64,000 nucleotides of DNA from Epiperipatus broadwayi (taxonomy: Eukaryota; Onychophora; Udeonychophora; Euonychophora; Peripatidae): NCBI GenBank assembly GCA_028023455.1, contig JAQFVV010007240.1, positions 25,001 to 89,000 on the forward strand, in the 5' to 3' direction. The notes under the pieces are model-generated. The model did no database searches, was not told where the DNA came from, and was given only the letters and a program-made list of their open reading frames with translations. Below, in pieces: positions 38,161 to 52,675 of the stretch. Made by a program: the position numbers and the translations under genes. Each line of letters opens with the position of its first letter. Positions within the stretch are counted from its first letter, which is position 1.

Positions 38161-38841
38161 AAAAACTGTTCTTAACATTTAATGATGGCATCTTTCTTTT
38201 TAATAATTGTTCCATCTTTTCTTCCAATGCAAGTATTATTTTATGTTTTTGAGATTTATAATATCTTGTATAGTTTTTCTTACCAATTCACAATTATATT
38301 TTCTTATATTGTTATTAACGCTTTCTCATATATAATTTTACAAAATTCTAGTGTTCAATTGTTAATGGATCTTTTTAAAAGTTTTCTTTTTTTTTTCCCC
38401 CATGTATTTTCTTATGGTTTGTTAAAATCTTTTTCTAAATTCTATATATACATTTGTTAGCAGTTAATTGTCAAAAAATAAGTAATACATTTTTCTGTCT
38501 TGTTTTTATTTTTATTTTTAAAAAAAAATCACACGTGGATTGTTTTTTTTTTAAACTTATTTTGGTTTAAACAATTAGTTAAATGCTTAAAGCTACAGAA
38601 TTAATTTCTTTTTAAAAACAAATATTGCATGAAGTCATAAAGAAAATATTAACATTACCAATAAAAGAATGACTTTTAAAATGTTTCTGCCGATTATAGT
38701 CATTGATTAATTGTAAACAAACATGATTTCTTGTAACCTCTTTTAATGTACATTTGAAAACAAAATGTTTTCAGGCTATTACTTTGTTTTTATGTTTTAC
38801 TTAATATTACATAAAAAGAAAAAAAAAAGAAAGAAAAGAAT
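38161..38841. other. AT-rich intergenic DNA
   Basis: T-rich simple sequence. The 92-codon frame 38182-38460 is Phe/Ser/Ile-rich low-complexity translation and probably lies upstream of, or in, the decayed LINE. I do not call a gene. Confidence 0.45.
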
Positions 38842-39392
38842 TAAGCATTTATCATAAAGCTTGTAGAGGAATTGGCAATCCTCACTGTTTATAACTTACA
38901 AGCTTAAGAGATAGGGTCATGTGATCTATGAATTGATCTATGACTCTTATTTTGACTATTTATAGTCTCTGCCAAAAGTCTTATGCAATTTTATATTGCT
39001 ATGACTACTAATATATGGTATGGCTGAAGATATATCAGCCCCATATAGCTATTTGAGTTGGATAGCTGGGTTTGAAGACATGTAGATGTCTGAAAATTTC
39101 AGATTTTCCACTCAATAGATAACTTTTAGCTAAGTGTTTAGCTTTGGGTTGGTATTTTTAGATCTAGTGTTTGAACCTACCTTGACACTTCTCTGAGGAG
39201 TGCCAAAGCGTGAAACCATGGTCAGGGCTTTGGGGAAGGGTTCCTGACAGAGATATTTTAAGTGCTGGCTCTGGCTAAGCATTTATCATAAAGCTTGTAG
39301 AGGAATTGGCAATCCTCACTGTTTATAACTTACAAGCTTAAGAGGTAGGGTCATGTGATCTATGAATTGATCTATGACTCTTATTTTGACTA
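38842..39392. repeat. 117 bp direct repeats 434 bp apart (TRIM-like or tandem unit)
   Basis: taagcatttatcataaagct through tgactcttattttgacta occurs at 38842-38958 and again at 39276-39392, with apparently a single mismatch (gagatag/gaggtag). The 317 bp between them are complex, with ggtcagggctttgggg and tgtttgaacctacc, and non-coding. The repeat itself contains nested hairpins (aagctt...aagctt, gaggaatt...aatcctc). It may be a miniature LTR element or 1.27 units of a tandem repeat. Confidence 0.85.
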
Positions 39393-39668
39393 AAGAAAAG
39401 AAATGTGCAAAAATATACAAGATCAAATATTTTTTAATTTGTAATAACAGTCGATTTTAACAGACTATGAATTATTTATACTATAAAAAGTATTGTATAG
39501 AAATTTATTAAAGTTTAGAACCTAATCTGTAAGTAATAATGATATTAAGCAGACATTCAAATGTTAAACCGAATTCTTGTTCGTTTAATTACTCGCTATT
39601 TTTAGTTAAAAAAACAAAACAAAAAATTATTTGGAACATCTCTTTTAAGTAATTAAAATTGTAACTAT
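39393..39668. other. AT-rich spacer
   Basis: Nothing recognised. Confidence 0.4.
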
Positions 39669-40839
39669 AATAATAGATGAAATACACAGGCTAATATATA
39701 CCTGTGTCTATATATGTAATAGACAGGGTATGAGCACAGACTTTCCCATGACCCACCACTCTCCACCCTATCTCATAACACTGATACACCTGAACACACA
39801 TATGTCGAAAAGATATATAATCACCAATATACGTATTTCATGCTAAACCAGCAATCATCAGTTGGTCCAGATTACCATCTCTACACATATATGCTACAAG
39901 TGCTCAAATATATATTAAGATAGCAAATCCTCCTACTTTAATGGACAGGCTTCAATATACTCCATACTCCAACTCTTCAAATGTCCATCCAATTGAAAAT
40001 CTGATGATGGAATGCTCAAAGGCCACCCTTAGGCCGAGATTGTTGTCTCATCCATGTTGACCTAAAGGTCAATCTGACCCCTCATGTATAGGACATAATC
40101 CATTAAATACATAAACAAGGGATAGGCAGACATCTCTAATATGTAATAGATGAAATACACAGGCTTATATATACCTGTGTCTATATATGTAATAGACAGG
40201 GTATGAGCACAGACTTTCACATGACCCACCACTCTCCACCCTATCTCATAACACTGATACACCTGAACACACATATGTCAAAAAGATAAATAATCACCAA
40301 TATATGTATTTCATGCTAAACCAGCAATCATCAGTTGGTCCAGATTACCATCTCTACACATATATGCTACAAGTGCTCAGATATATATTAAGATAGCAAA
40401 TCCTCCTACTTTAATGGACAGGCTTCAATGTACTCCATACTCCAACTCTTCAACTGTCCATTAAACCAGCAATCATCAGTTGGTCCAGATTACCATCTCT
40501 ATAGCAAATCATCCTACTTTAATGGACAGGCTTCAATGTACTCCATACTCCAACTCTTCAACTGTCCATGGACAGTTGAAGAGTTGGAGTATGGAGTACA
40601 TTGAAGCCTGTCCATTAAAGTAGGAGGATTTGCTATCTTAATATATATCTGAGCACTTGTAGCATATATGTGTAGAGATGGTAATCTGGACCAACTGATG
40701 ATTGCTGGTTTAGCATAAAATATGTATATTGGTGATTATTTATCTTTTCGACATATGTGTGTTCAGGTGTATCAGTGTTATGAGATAGGGTGGAGAGTGG
40801 TGGGTCATGTGAAAGTCTGTGCTCATACCCTGTCTATTA
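39669..40839. repeat. 475 bp repeat family: tandem copy plus inverted copy
   Basis: Unit 1 (39669-40142) and the start of unit 2 (40143-40460) are nearly identical from taatagatgaaatacacagg onward, a 474 bp period. An internal piece (aaaccagcaatcatcag ... caactgtccat) is repeated once more at 40463-40568. A perfect palindrome (ctgtccatggacag, centre 40568/40569) then turns the sequence round, and 40569-40839 is the reverse complement back to ccctgtctatta. No coding capacity. Short open frames here are by-products. Confidence 0.9.
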
Positions 40840-41889
40840 ACTATAATAATTTAAAACATATTTAATTAAAAATCATATTAGTTTATTTTTAGGCTTGGTA
40901 TGCTGATGTTATTTTTGTTTTAAAACAGAACTTATGTACATTCTAGCAAGCGATTATAAGACAAAAATGAAATATTTATTACAATGTATAATATATTTAG
41001 CATTTATATTTAAAAAATCTAAAAAGAAACATTAAACATCACAATAATTGGGGATTTTTATAGAATGGATTTGATTGGGCACCTATTATCCAATTACTGT
41101 GGCTATGATAAAACGTTACTTTTTATTTTACTTTAAATAAATAAAATAACAATTTGAAGAAATCAATTTTTAAAAAAATATCATTTTACTACAATATGTA
41201 ATAATGGTAATCTATTACAATAGCAGTTAATAGGTTACATTATAGCTAAGAATCATCATACAGGGAACATTTTCTATGACATGAGCACTTACAAATATAG
41301 ATTGTTGGACGCTCTATGATAGATTAGTTTTCTCCAAGATCAAAATTATAGTTGCATTAAAAATATAATTTTTTCCATCATATACAAGAAGCATGAAATT
41401 TATTGTTTAAAAACATATACTATTAATGCCAAATTTCAACAGTGATTAAATGTAAAAATTGATGGTTTGGACTTTTAAAATTATCAAATTACTGATGTAT
41501 GTAATTCTCTAAAACTAATAACACAATCATGATCTATCCAAATTTTAAATACATCATTATCAGAATTTATCCAAGCAAAGAATCTAAACTTCAAACTATC
41601 AAGATACCTAGAATCCACAAGACACTTACATTATGGCATGTCAACTCTTATAAAAATGGTAATAATGAATCACATTTATTTTCAGGAAGTGTATGTTAGC
41701 TACCCCATGTTCAATTATTATAACAATAAAATAGGGTAATTTTAAATTTAAATAATATCATCATTATCAGAAATCTTTTAATACAACTTAATTAACTATT
41801 GAATAACACATTCTGCAAAAAAGAGGATATATAAATTGTAAATCAAAAGTACCAATGATGCATAAGGTGGCAAGTTTTAAATCTTTTTT
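40840..41889. other. AT-rich intergenic DNA, nothing recognised
   Basis: No repeat arm, open frame or RNA gene is supportable. Confidence 0.5.
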
Positions 41890-42670
41890 TTGTTTTGGAA
41901 TGAAAAATTATGTCATTACCAAAGTGATAAACTGAAAAATATTAAGATATATGCCAAGGAATTGCTTGATGTTGGTTATAAAATGGAACAAATAAACAAT
42001 ACTTTATATCAATTTAAAAAAAGTTATAATGATTTAAAGGAAATGAAGATCATTAGTAAACAATGGATATATATTCCATTTATTTCAAATCCACAATTGA
42101 CATTTTTAAGGATATATATAAGAATGTGTTTAATGTTTCATTCTACATTTCAAACAATATTAATAAATTAGTCAATAATTTTAAGAATGTCACACCTGTC
42201 AAGCAGAAAAGTAATGTCATATATCAATTTTTTGTGATTGTATGCTATCATATATAGCTGAATCTAGGTGCAGTATTGAGAAGAGATTGAGGAAGCACGA
42301 ATTGTTATATAAGCATGTAAAAAGTAAAAATAATAGTGAATTAATGTCTTCTTCAGTTTTATTTGATCATGAAAAAACATGTAAATATAAATTTAAATTT
42401 GATTTTGAAAATGTGAAAATTCTTCATAAAAATAGAAACCATAATAAAAAAAATTAAAGAGGCAATTTTTATAAACAGAAATAAAATACATTTAATAAAT
42501 TGACAAGCTGCTAACATTAAAATACAAGATTTGTGGGATTTGAATTGATGATGTTTGCTTTCACCTTTTTTTTTTTAATTTAATGGCAGTTGAGGCAGGT
42601 TTAAGAAATTAACCGAAAGTACTTCTGCAGACTTAAGGATTGTTTATAATAGTTTGTAAACCATTAAATT

Positions 42671-42673
<3 letters not shown>
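41890..42673 (+). pseudogene. Penelope-like RT/GIY-YIG fragment (family 2)
   Basis: Three overlapping frames give one broken protein. 41890-42090: SDKLKNIKIYAKELLDVGY and QINNTLYQFKKSY (end of RT). 42063-42230: VFNVSFYISNNINKLVNNF and KQKSNVIYQF. 42242-42457: LSYIAESRCSIEKRLRKHE, SSSVLFDHEKTC, ENVKILHKNRNHNKK. VIYQF...SYIAES is the GIY-YIG core, with Arg in EKRLRKHE. Frameshifts lie near 42090 and 42235. The last part and the non-coding tail match the fragments at 7430-7917. The tail ends at a TA run beginning at 42674. Confidence 0.82.

Positions 42674-42749
<76 letters not shown>
42674..42749. repeat. (TA)n microsatellite, about 76 bp, at Penelope 3' end
   Basis: An uninterrupted TA run directly follows the Penelope family 2 tail. 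Confidence 0.9.
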
Positions 42750-42751
<2 letters not shown>

Positions 42752-42782
42752 AATTACATTCCAACAAAGTTTTACCTAAATA

Positions 42783-42870
42783 ATAAAACTAATAATGGTC
42801 AAGAATAGATAGGTTTCTAAATGAAAGTTCATTGAAAGCAATCAGCGCTTAAAAGTTGTTGTATGGTTTA
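42783..42870. repeat. Single arm of foldback family Y
   Basis: ctaataatggtcaagaatag, then ataggt, then gttcattgaaagcaatcagc is related to the outer ends of the element at 52645-53033: complement of the stretch ending ctagtcttgaacactattag, and aaatttattgaaagtaatcg. Only one arm is present here. Confidence 0.55.
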
Positions 42871-42938
42871 AATTTTAATTGCTTTCCATGAATAAATAAA
42901 TATAAATATATCTTGATATTCTATCATATTTGTTCATA

Positions 42939-43383
42939 GTAGTATAAAAAGAAATACTAAATCAGAGTTTAAATATATTTATTGAATTATTAACAACAAA
43001 TATACTTTCAAGGCTCTCATGTCATATTCATGGCTATTCTGCTGAAAAAAAATTTTTTTGCTGATTTGAATATTATTTGTTCTCTGGTTCATTATGTATT
43101 CATTTTTTTTTTTTTGCAATAAACCACACCTATTTGATTTTTGCATTTATGATTTTTTTCTTTTTATGCATTATTTTAACACAATGTAAATCAAAATTCT
43201 AGCTTTTTTTCTTTTTGTGAACACATAATGTACCAGAGAACAAATAGTACTCAATTCAGCAAAAAAATGAGGTTTTTCAGCAGAATAACCATTAATACAA
43301 TGCAAAAGCATTGAAAGTGTACTTGTTGCTAATAATTCAATAAACATATTTAAATTTTTATTTAGTATTTATTTTTATATTAA
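42939..43383. repeat. Foldback element, ~167 bp imperfect arms
   Basis: The left arm 42939-43106 (aaatactaaat, ttattgaattattaacaaca, attctgctgaaaaa, ttgttctctggt) pairs with the right arm 43217-43383 (accagagaacaa, ttcagcagaataa, tgctaataattcaataaac, atttagtattt). The ~110 bp loop is T-rich. The arms carry many mismatches, so it is an old copy. It is followed by a short TA run and TGTGCCC at 43395. Confidence 0.82.
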
Positions 43384-43394
43384 CATATATATAT

Positions 43395-46300
43395 TGTGCC
43401 CTTATCTATAGGTCATAATAAGGTAGAATGGTCAATTACTAAAAAAATTTAAATTTTAAAATACGTTTGTGTAATATATTGATAATTGTATGATTGATTA
43501 GATTTTATAGTACAATTTAAAGCTGAAAATACCTGGTATATAAAAGTGTAATGAATTATTTTAAAGAAACAGTTAAATAAAGCTTAATTATATCCTTGCT
43601 TATGGTTGTAAAAGCTGGCCATATAAAATAATACAGCTATAAATAGTTAAAAGTATATTAACAATCCAATTGTAATATTTTAAAACTAATAAATTAAATA
43701 AATGCTATATGTAATATTATAATTATAATTAATATTCAAATTTAATCTAATATATTTTAAAATAAACTTTAGGATGGTGAGAATTATATTTAGTTCTACA
43801 TTTTAAATTATTGTTCAAAATTTTATAAAATATATCAGTTTTGGTAATTTAGACCGAGACGTAAATTAAAAAATCATCTGATAAAGTTAGTAATCATGTG
43901 ACTGTATATTATATACCTTCACACACACGCTTGTTAGAATATAATAATAAAGTTTGTGAATTATAAAACTAAATATAATTGCTATCGATCGTTAAAGTAA
44001 AAGTTGAAATATTAAATGTTATTTTAATAATTGTTTTAAAGTTTAAATGATTTTGATAAAATTATAATTGAGTTAAAAAAATACTATTCTAAATAATATT
44101 TAAGACATGACGTCATAAATTCTTTATTTTAAAAAGGTTTAATCTATTATAAAACTAAAATGTGTAAATTTGTTCGCGCTAAAAAAGTCATTAACCAATC
44201 AACGGAGGTATTTTAGCAGACAAAATATAAGAATTAGACGGAGCGGGAGAAAGTAATGTGTAAGTGAAGGAGGGAGTAACATATTTTTTTAGCTGTATAA
44301 GATCGTAAGCTAGAAAAGTAATATAATTTTAAAATTTTATATTTATTTTAAAAGTTTTTTAAAATATAATATTTTGAACTGCCTTTACATGGAGGGCTAA
44401 TTTTTAAAAGTTTTCTTACCAGGATATTTTATTCAAGTTTAGCCAAAACCTTACAGTAAAAATGGAAATACTACAGAAAACAGTATATAGAAGTTATGAG
44501 AAAGGAAAAATATTTGTAAAGTGCCTTGATACAGCTTTATTTATGCTCAACCAGAAACTTATTATTGTAACTCAGAGGAATATAATTTGGACGCTATACG
44601 GAAAACTTAAAAGAGAAGTTATTTGCCATCAGGAAAAATTATGACGCACAAATTTATAAGGCTACTCTGAAGTTATTTTTTTTTTATTCTTCTCTATGGA
44701 AAAATTAAGATGCGTATATCATAAAGAAAAAATTATGTAAAAGTTATAATGAGAGAAAGAATGTTTATCTTTTTAAAGGAAACATTACAAAGTATATAGT
44801 TACCAGAACTTTAAAAGAAAGGAAAAATTACCGAATAATAATATGAAAGAGCTTATTTTGTTTTTTATGAAAAAAAGGAACAGAAAAACTTTCTCTAAGA
44901 AGAATTAAAAAATATTATAAAGTGTTCATTGGAGAAATGCTTGATTTAGAAAATATAAATTTAAATTACTTAATGAAAATGGATCCATGGAAACAGAAAA
45001 ATTTTATTGAATATTTAAATCAAAGTACCTAGAAGATGCATCATAAAAGTCGCGCGGGAAAATATTAGCAGAAAAATATTAGAAGAGAATATGTAGACGT
45101 TTTCTTTACGGGATTAATTGATATCATAATTAATAATTGTATTAAATATTATAAAAAACCAAGGATTGTCATCTATGAATATTTATTAAACAGAGCAATA
45201 ATTGTTTTGCCTTAAAATTGAACAAGCAGGGAGAAGAACATTAAGTGACTGAAGAAGAAATAATAAACATTTTTTTTTAGCTTTAATATGAACGGTTTTC
45301 AAGAAAATTTGATAAAGAAGTACAGTAAATATAGTTTAAATATTTTTTACTAATTTATTTTAAAATATAAAATGTTATGTGAGATTAGGGAAAACATATA
45401 AACATAAATTTAGTAATATTAAAATTTAAATATAATAGCTTGATAAAATTATAGAAATAGTGTTTAAAATAAAGTGTATGGATGTGAATCTTATATCTAC
45501 AAGGATCAAATGGATGGTGAAGCCTACGGAACGCGATCGAGGAGATAAAGGTCGTTTGGTAATTTTAATAGTTGTTTATAATGCATAATGTATTTTTTTT
45601 AGATCATCTATTGACCTAAGAATGAAGTGTGAAAGTTTAAATTATATGTACACATTTTATACAACATTTTTAACATATAATGAGATAGGAGTAATTCGGA
45701 ATATGCATGCAATAATTTATTTAAAGTATATTAATAATATAATTTAACAGAACAATTGTGTGATTCTTTTGAACTTTCATGTGATAAAGTATTCAGATAT
45801 TCAAATAGTTTGTATATGATTAAATATACGGAGGAAAGTAGTAAAAAGATTTTCTTATAGAACAGTGGAATAGTTTTAAAATAAATGAATTTTATTATTG
45901 TTAGTAATGCAGATATGTATTTGTCGATGTACAGTATAGAAAAAATCTTGAGAAATAAGATCGGATAGTGACTTGGAAGTACTAGTGGAGAGGAAACCAA
46001 GATGATGTTTTTTTTTTAAGAAATAGGAAAAATAAAGGATTTGGATCATATTTAGTTTTGTGTGATTTCAGTATAGTTAACTAAGCCCTATGACTGAACA
46101 CATATAGTTTGGACAGTGTTTTTGCATATCTTTAAACTTTTTGATGTTATAATAAAGCTGAAGAAATAGCTTTAACATCGTTCCTATAATAGAGGTTGGT
46201 AGACAGGTAAAGGTCACTCCTCTATAGTGTCTTTTAATTCACTGTGCCATGATTGTCAAGGTATATGACGAGTAATATTCTAGTTGTATTTTGATCCTAT

Positions 46301-47200
46301 GCATCTATCTTCGCTATCCTTATTTTGTGAATCTGCATCGGTCAGAAAGATATTTTCAAAGAAATAATGAATAAAATAGAACTGAAGATATGTTATCGTT
46401 TATGTAAGAATAGTTTATTTGCTGGAATGTATAGAATTGTGTAACTTTAAAATTGAAAGTCCAAAATATCATAAAGAGAGAAAGAATCATATAATACATT
46501 GTAAAATTAATTCAGAAATGAATATAAGATTTTGAAAGAGAAATCTAAACCAAGTATTTTAAAAGTGATAATAAAATTTGAATGAATTTTTTAAATAATA
46601 TTTAGAAAATAAGTATTGCATATTTATTAAGAAAATAGTTCAATAATGTATAATAAACATATACTTGTGCATGGTATATTAATAGTTATAATTATATCAT
46701 CCAAAGTAAGGCTTGAATGAGAATATTAGGATTAATAAACATCGGATAATGAACAATAAAAACCTAATACCGAATGTAGAACAATGTTTTGACTTTGTAA
46801 GATTCCATACAACCAATATAAAACTAAAATTTGTTATTTTGTAGAATTTTACTACGAATGTAAATTTTGTAAAAAAAAATATAATTTTAATAATATTAGG
46901 GATGCAAAGTGTTAGTGATAATCATATAAGAAATGCATTTTGTAATAAGCTAACCATAATAATAAATCAAGTAATAATACTGTATTTTCTTAAGTGTTAA
47001 AAAAATAAGATTTAACTAGGAAAAGTAAATAATATTTTGATTTCATTTTATAAACTAATAAACTAAGTTGAGATATGAAAGTAAGGGATATCCAATGTAT
47101 ATAGTGTAAAAATATTGTTAATTTATTTATGTTGTTAATAAACTTTGTTTTAAATTTGTTCTAAAGTTTTTGTGTCCGAGTTGTTATTTCTCCACATGGA
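43395..47200. other. Unidentified AT-rich block with promoter-like patch
   Basis: This stretch has no recognisable protein, although purine-rich degenerate frames run from 44460 to 45030. Near 44174-44230 the sequence has ttcgcgctaaaa, CCAAT (44195-44199) and a TATA-like tataag. Near 45048, tcgcgcgggaaaat resembles an E2F-type site. AATAAA occurs near 47139. It may be a degenerate element or contain regulatory DNA. Nothing can be called firmly. Confidence 0.3.
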
Positions 47201-50200
47201 TGCATGAAATCACGATACATTTATAATTGAAACAGACATATAGATTTTGCACAAAAGGTAAACATAAAAGTGTTATAATAATTTTGAGAATTTATTGGTA
47301 TGTTAAAATTAAAAGATCATAATTTTATATTATTTATTGGTCATAAGTCGGTTGCCACAATATTACATTAAATTATATGCTAATGTTGCCACACGTATTC
47401 TGTTGTCAGATTATTAAAATACTACCACGTACGTATTTATTTATTTCATTTCAGGAAGAAATAAGATTATATTATATTATTATTGTTATTATTATTTTTA
47501 TTATTGTTAGTTGCTGTGTAGTAGATTATGACATAAAATTCCCTTTTCATATTTTACTACCGTAATTTTAAATCAGTTAGAATACAATTTATGAACCTGA
47601 GATTTTATTTTATTTTACTTCATTTTATTTAATTGAGCTAGATTCTTGTTATAAAGAAGATTAAGATATGATTATTATTTTAATCGTAGTGAATAGAGCT
47701 TAGAAAGTCGTAAGAATACTATGAGTTAGTTATTTGGTATAGTAAAAAGGGGGAATAGTGTTCTTATGCCATTGAGGTAGTATCGTGTGGATAATGTCTC
47801 AATGTAGTCTATCTCGTTCCCCGTATTGTCACTCCATGTCTCATGAAAATAGTAAATATTTGTTAATTCATTTTAAAAATTGAACCGTATTTGTATTTTA
47901 AAATTAGAGCTAGTAATCATTTTAATTAATGCTGAATATTTCATTTATTTATTTGTTAACTGAGCTAGAACCCGTAATATTCGTATTAAACAATATATAT
48001 TTTTGGGGTGAGAACGCGTGGGGGGAGGTTAGAATATATATATATATTATAACCTACACTCCCAATACCGCTCATATACATTACATGAACAAAATGCCCA
48101 GGCGCCAGTTCTATTAATGAATAGAACAATATAACAAAATATATAATACAAAATTATTATTGAGACTCTATATTTAAGTTTATGTTCAGCTCAACTCAGT
48201 GGGAGGCTATAGGCAGTTCATAAGATATATGATAATAAATGAATAAAAGAAGAAATATTATAAAACATTTAATATAATGTAAATTCCTTTGTTAATTAAT
48301 TGTATAATAAAGAATCACAATGTTTATTTGGTACAGTCTATTAAAATATACTTTAAATCTAATTTCTTCCTTCATCCAAGTATAACATATATCAGCTTGC
48401 TATAATTATATTCTTAAACAATTCTATTACTTGGCATATCATAATCTAAACATCTACTTTAATGCCAATCAAGAAATAAATAATAAGATCTCAGGGAATT
48501 TAACAAACACAGTTGAATTAAATAAACTACATTGGCCCATAAGTTATAATTCTAAAGTATGACAAAAATGTAATAAAACAAATTGACTAAAATATTTTAC
48601 TGTGTTTCAATAATAAGATAATGACAGAGATAGGGTATTTTAATCTCATATCATCATCTAACAAATATACTGACTTGGCAACCTTTCTAATACATTTGTC
48701 CAGTGGCAAATGTTCTTTTATAATGTTTAGATTAAAAAAAAACAATATTGTCAGACACTAGCAAATTTAATATTATAACTCTAAAAAAATACATCTATTT
48801 TGTAATAGATTTATGAAATGTGGAGATGTGGAAATGGAAATACAAATGTACACAAGAATAACTCAAGAGACACAGTTTTAAGATTTTAAATAACTAAAAC
48901 AAATCATTTATTACTATAAAATAAACTTGGTTTAATATGATATTTACAAATGGACTATTTGTCTTACAGATTTTTAAATTATCAAATAAAAACTTTGAGC
49001 ATCAGTTTGGGATTATCCCTACTATCAAAGCAAATTAATAACAAAACTTAGATATCCTGACTTCGAACACATACTTTGCCTACATGTTTCATCTATATGA
49101 CAATAAATAAGTAACATGTTATATTATTAGCACAAAAAAATACTTTTGAGAGTATATTACTCTTGATTAACAAAATAAATCAAATTACTTATATTTGGCT
49201 TTCAGCAAAGCAACTTTCTCTAATTGACTAATAATCACTTTCAATTACGTATACCTTTCATTTATAGCAACAAAATCATGTTTATTCTGATGATTTGATG
49301 ATTTATAACCTTTATTTAAATAAATACACTGTATTTTAAAATATTTATTTCCCGTTTTAATCTTAATACTTTATACTTCTATTAAATGAATGTAATGTAT
49401 TTCAAAGAAACATTTATTTCTCATTTTAATTTCAATATCTCTATACTTTATATACGCAATATTATTTATATTGCGCATGTGTGTGCACGTTCAAGCAGGA
49501 ATAATGTAAAACAATCTTTTCTATAAACTCTCTATTCATTAAGAAAATATCATACAATTATTTTATTTCGAACAATGTCGTAATTCATCAATAAAATATG
49601 ACACTAATACTACATCAAGAGTTAATCTAACAATTTATCTAGCCACATATTAATTAATACAAAGCTATATTTTCATGATTTTACATACTATACCTTATAA
49701 GGGAAATCTACATGAGGAGCAGATAACTCTTACTGAACACTTTTACAATTCCTCATTACCAAGAATCTAAGAAAAAGGTCACATAACTTCCTAAACATCA
49801 TTTAATCATATTTCAACAATAACTCATCTACTTCTAAATACACTATTGGTGAGATCTTATTTCCTCATCACCAGGGCCCTAAGAACATCACTTCAAAAAA
49901 ATGTCATTAATCATACGCATATAAAATAAACCAGGCTCTACTCATGGAAAATTATTAACATACACTACATAAGCAAGATCTTTTATCCCTACAGACATTA
50001 TAACGCAATCAGATTTTTTTCTATTCTCATAGCTTTTCTAAATATCGAACATTATAAATATACGCTAGCAGATAAATACATACAGATAATATACCAATCC
50101 ATTCAACTCAGTAGAATATGACAGTGTACAAAATTTATGCATAAATATTCACAAACTGAACTTTGTCAAACAAATATCATAATTGTGCAAAACAAACACA

Positions 50201-51868
50201 CACCCGCGAATAAAAAGTATATATAATATTAACTCTAAATTACACACTAAGCAGGTAACATGATAATTAAATATTGCATTAAGGTATAACTTTTAATTTA
50301 ATAAACTTTAGGTTACTTTTTAAAATTTAATGGTTTTAATTATTACGAACGAACTTTCTTTCATATCTAACAAACTATTTCTATTATACGTTCGTTGATT
50401 CAAAAAAATAATAATTCTCACTTTGAGATAATAAAGTATGCAAAATAAATATAAACCTCTCTAATAATATATTTAAAAAAAATACTTGTTTCTTTTACCT
50501 TCGTAAAAGAACAATAAAACTTATTTGAATACAATCAATTTTTACCAGCGTACTCCTCATTCAGATACGCTTCAGAGATGGTCTCGAAGATCAAAATAAC
50601 ACAGATTATAAATGAACATAATAATAAAGAAGCCTATCTACCTATCATATACATTAATTATGACAAGCAATAAAAAAAAATAAAGACACAAAGGTTATTA
50701 GTTTTGTAACTTAAAATAAAAGTTCACTTGCAAAGCTCGGTTCCAGGTTTATGAAACAATATGGGACATATTCCAAACTGAATTTTAAACTAAAATAAAC
50801 TGCTGTAGGATAACCAAACAAATATAGTCATGCTTAAATAGGACTCAGCATCTTCAATGTTCATAACAAAGTTATTTAAGTTACTGTATCATACATCAGC
50901 AATCAATTTATCTTCTATTATGACGAGAATATAATAAATTCTTAACTACTGTTGGACAGGAATTATCTCACTTATTCCATTGTAGTTCTAAATTGAATAC
51001 GTAATTATTTTTAGTAGTTTATTGAATAGCATTTAATAATACTTTGTTTTATTTTCCATCTTCATCGAAGAGAACAAAAATTACCCGCATTTCTATCCTT
51101 CTATTCGATTTAAACAGATACTTAATTTGAAGTAGCTCACATTTTATTTCCTTCATTTCCAGAAATATCAGATAAATAAATACTGCTATCTCTTTATGAT
51201 GAATTTAAACATGGCATGATTTATCAAAATATGCATGTCCTTAATTTTATGTTTAATCCTCACAAAAAAAACATAGCACGGAAGATAGTGAAGAATTAAA
51301 ATATATTCTGTAAAATAGTTCTGCATGCGTTTTCCAGATATATTAAAGAACACACGTTGGTTAATGATACAACAATAATATTCATGCAATTTATTCCTAT
51401 TTAAAATGATAATTAAGTGAAGTACTATAGACTGGACATTATTAACATACATTTTTAAGAGAGCAATAGTTAGGAAGATGGTTAATTCAATATGTTTAAA
51501 TCAAGAAGAGTAAAGTAAACTGAGTACCTTTTTTTTAAAACTTAGAACTGCATTTTGAAATTAACTTTTTCCATAATATATTTCTTAATATCCTTTCAAA
51601 GTTTTACTCCAAAGTGCTTTTTAAAATCAATTTGATTTCAGCAACTGGCTTTAATTTCCACAATAAATGAACCACTGTTTACTGTCTACAGTTACATTAC
51701 ATAAAGCAAATTTTCCACTGGAGATCTTTGTTAAATAGCCCTCTCTAGCAAAGTTCATTTCCTTTCACAAGGTTACTCCCACATGTCTCTCTAGCTAAGC
51801 TAATTACATATGCAAAAAAGAATCTTTTCAAAAAAAAAAATCACTTTGATTTTCAGAACTAAATGACA
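47201..51868. other. AT-rich intergenic DNA, nothing recognised
   Basis: About 4.7 kb with dense stops. A patch at 48000-48115 is GC-richer: a run of G's, then a TA run flanked by the loosely complementary ggaggttagaa and taacctacactcc. It might be a small hairpin relic. Open frames such as 51186-51452 (-) are low-complexity. No gene is called. Confidence 0.45.

Positions 51869-52644
<776 letters not shown>

Positions 52645-52675
<31 letters not shown>

Noticed and set aside
40062-40274. 70-codon minus-strand frame (and 60687-60959)
   Set aside because: Both lie within the 475 bp repeat family, are not conserved as frames between copies, and show no domain.
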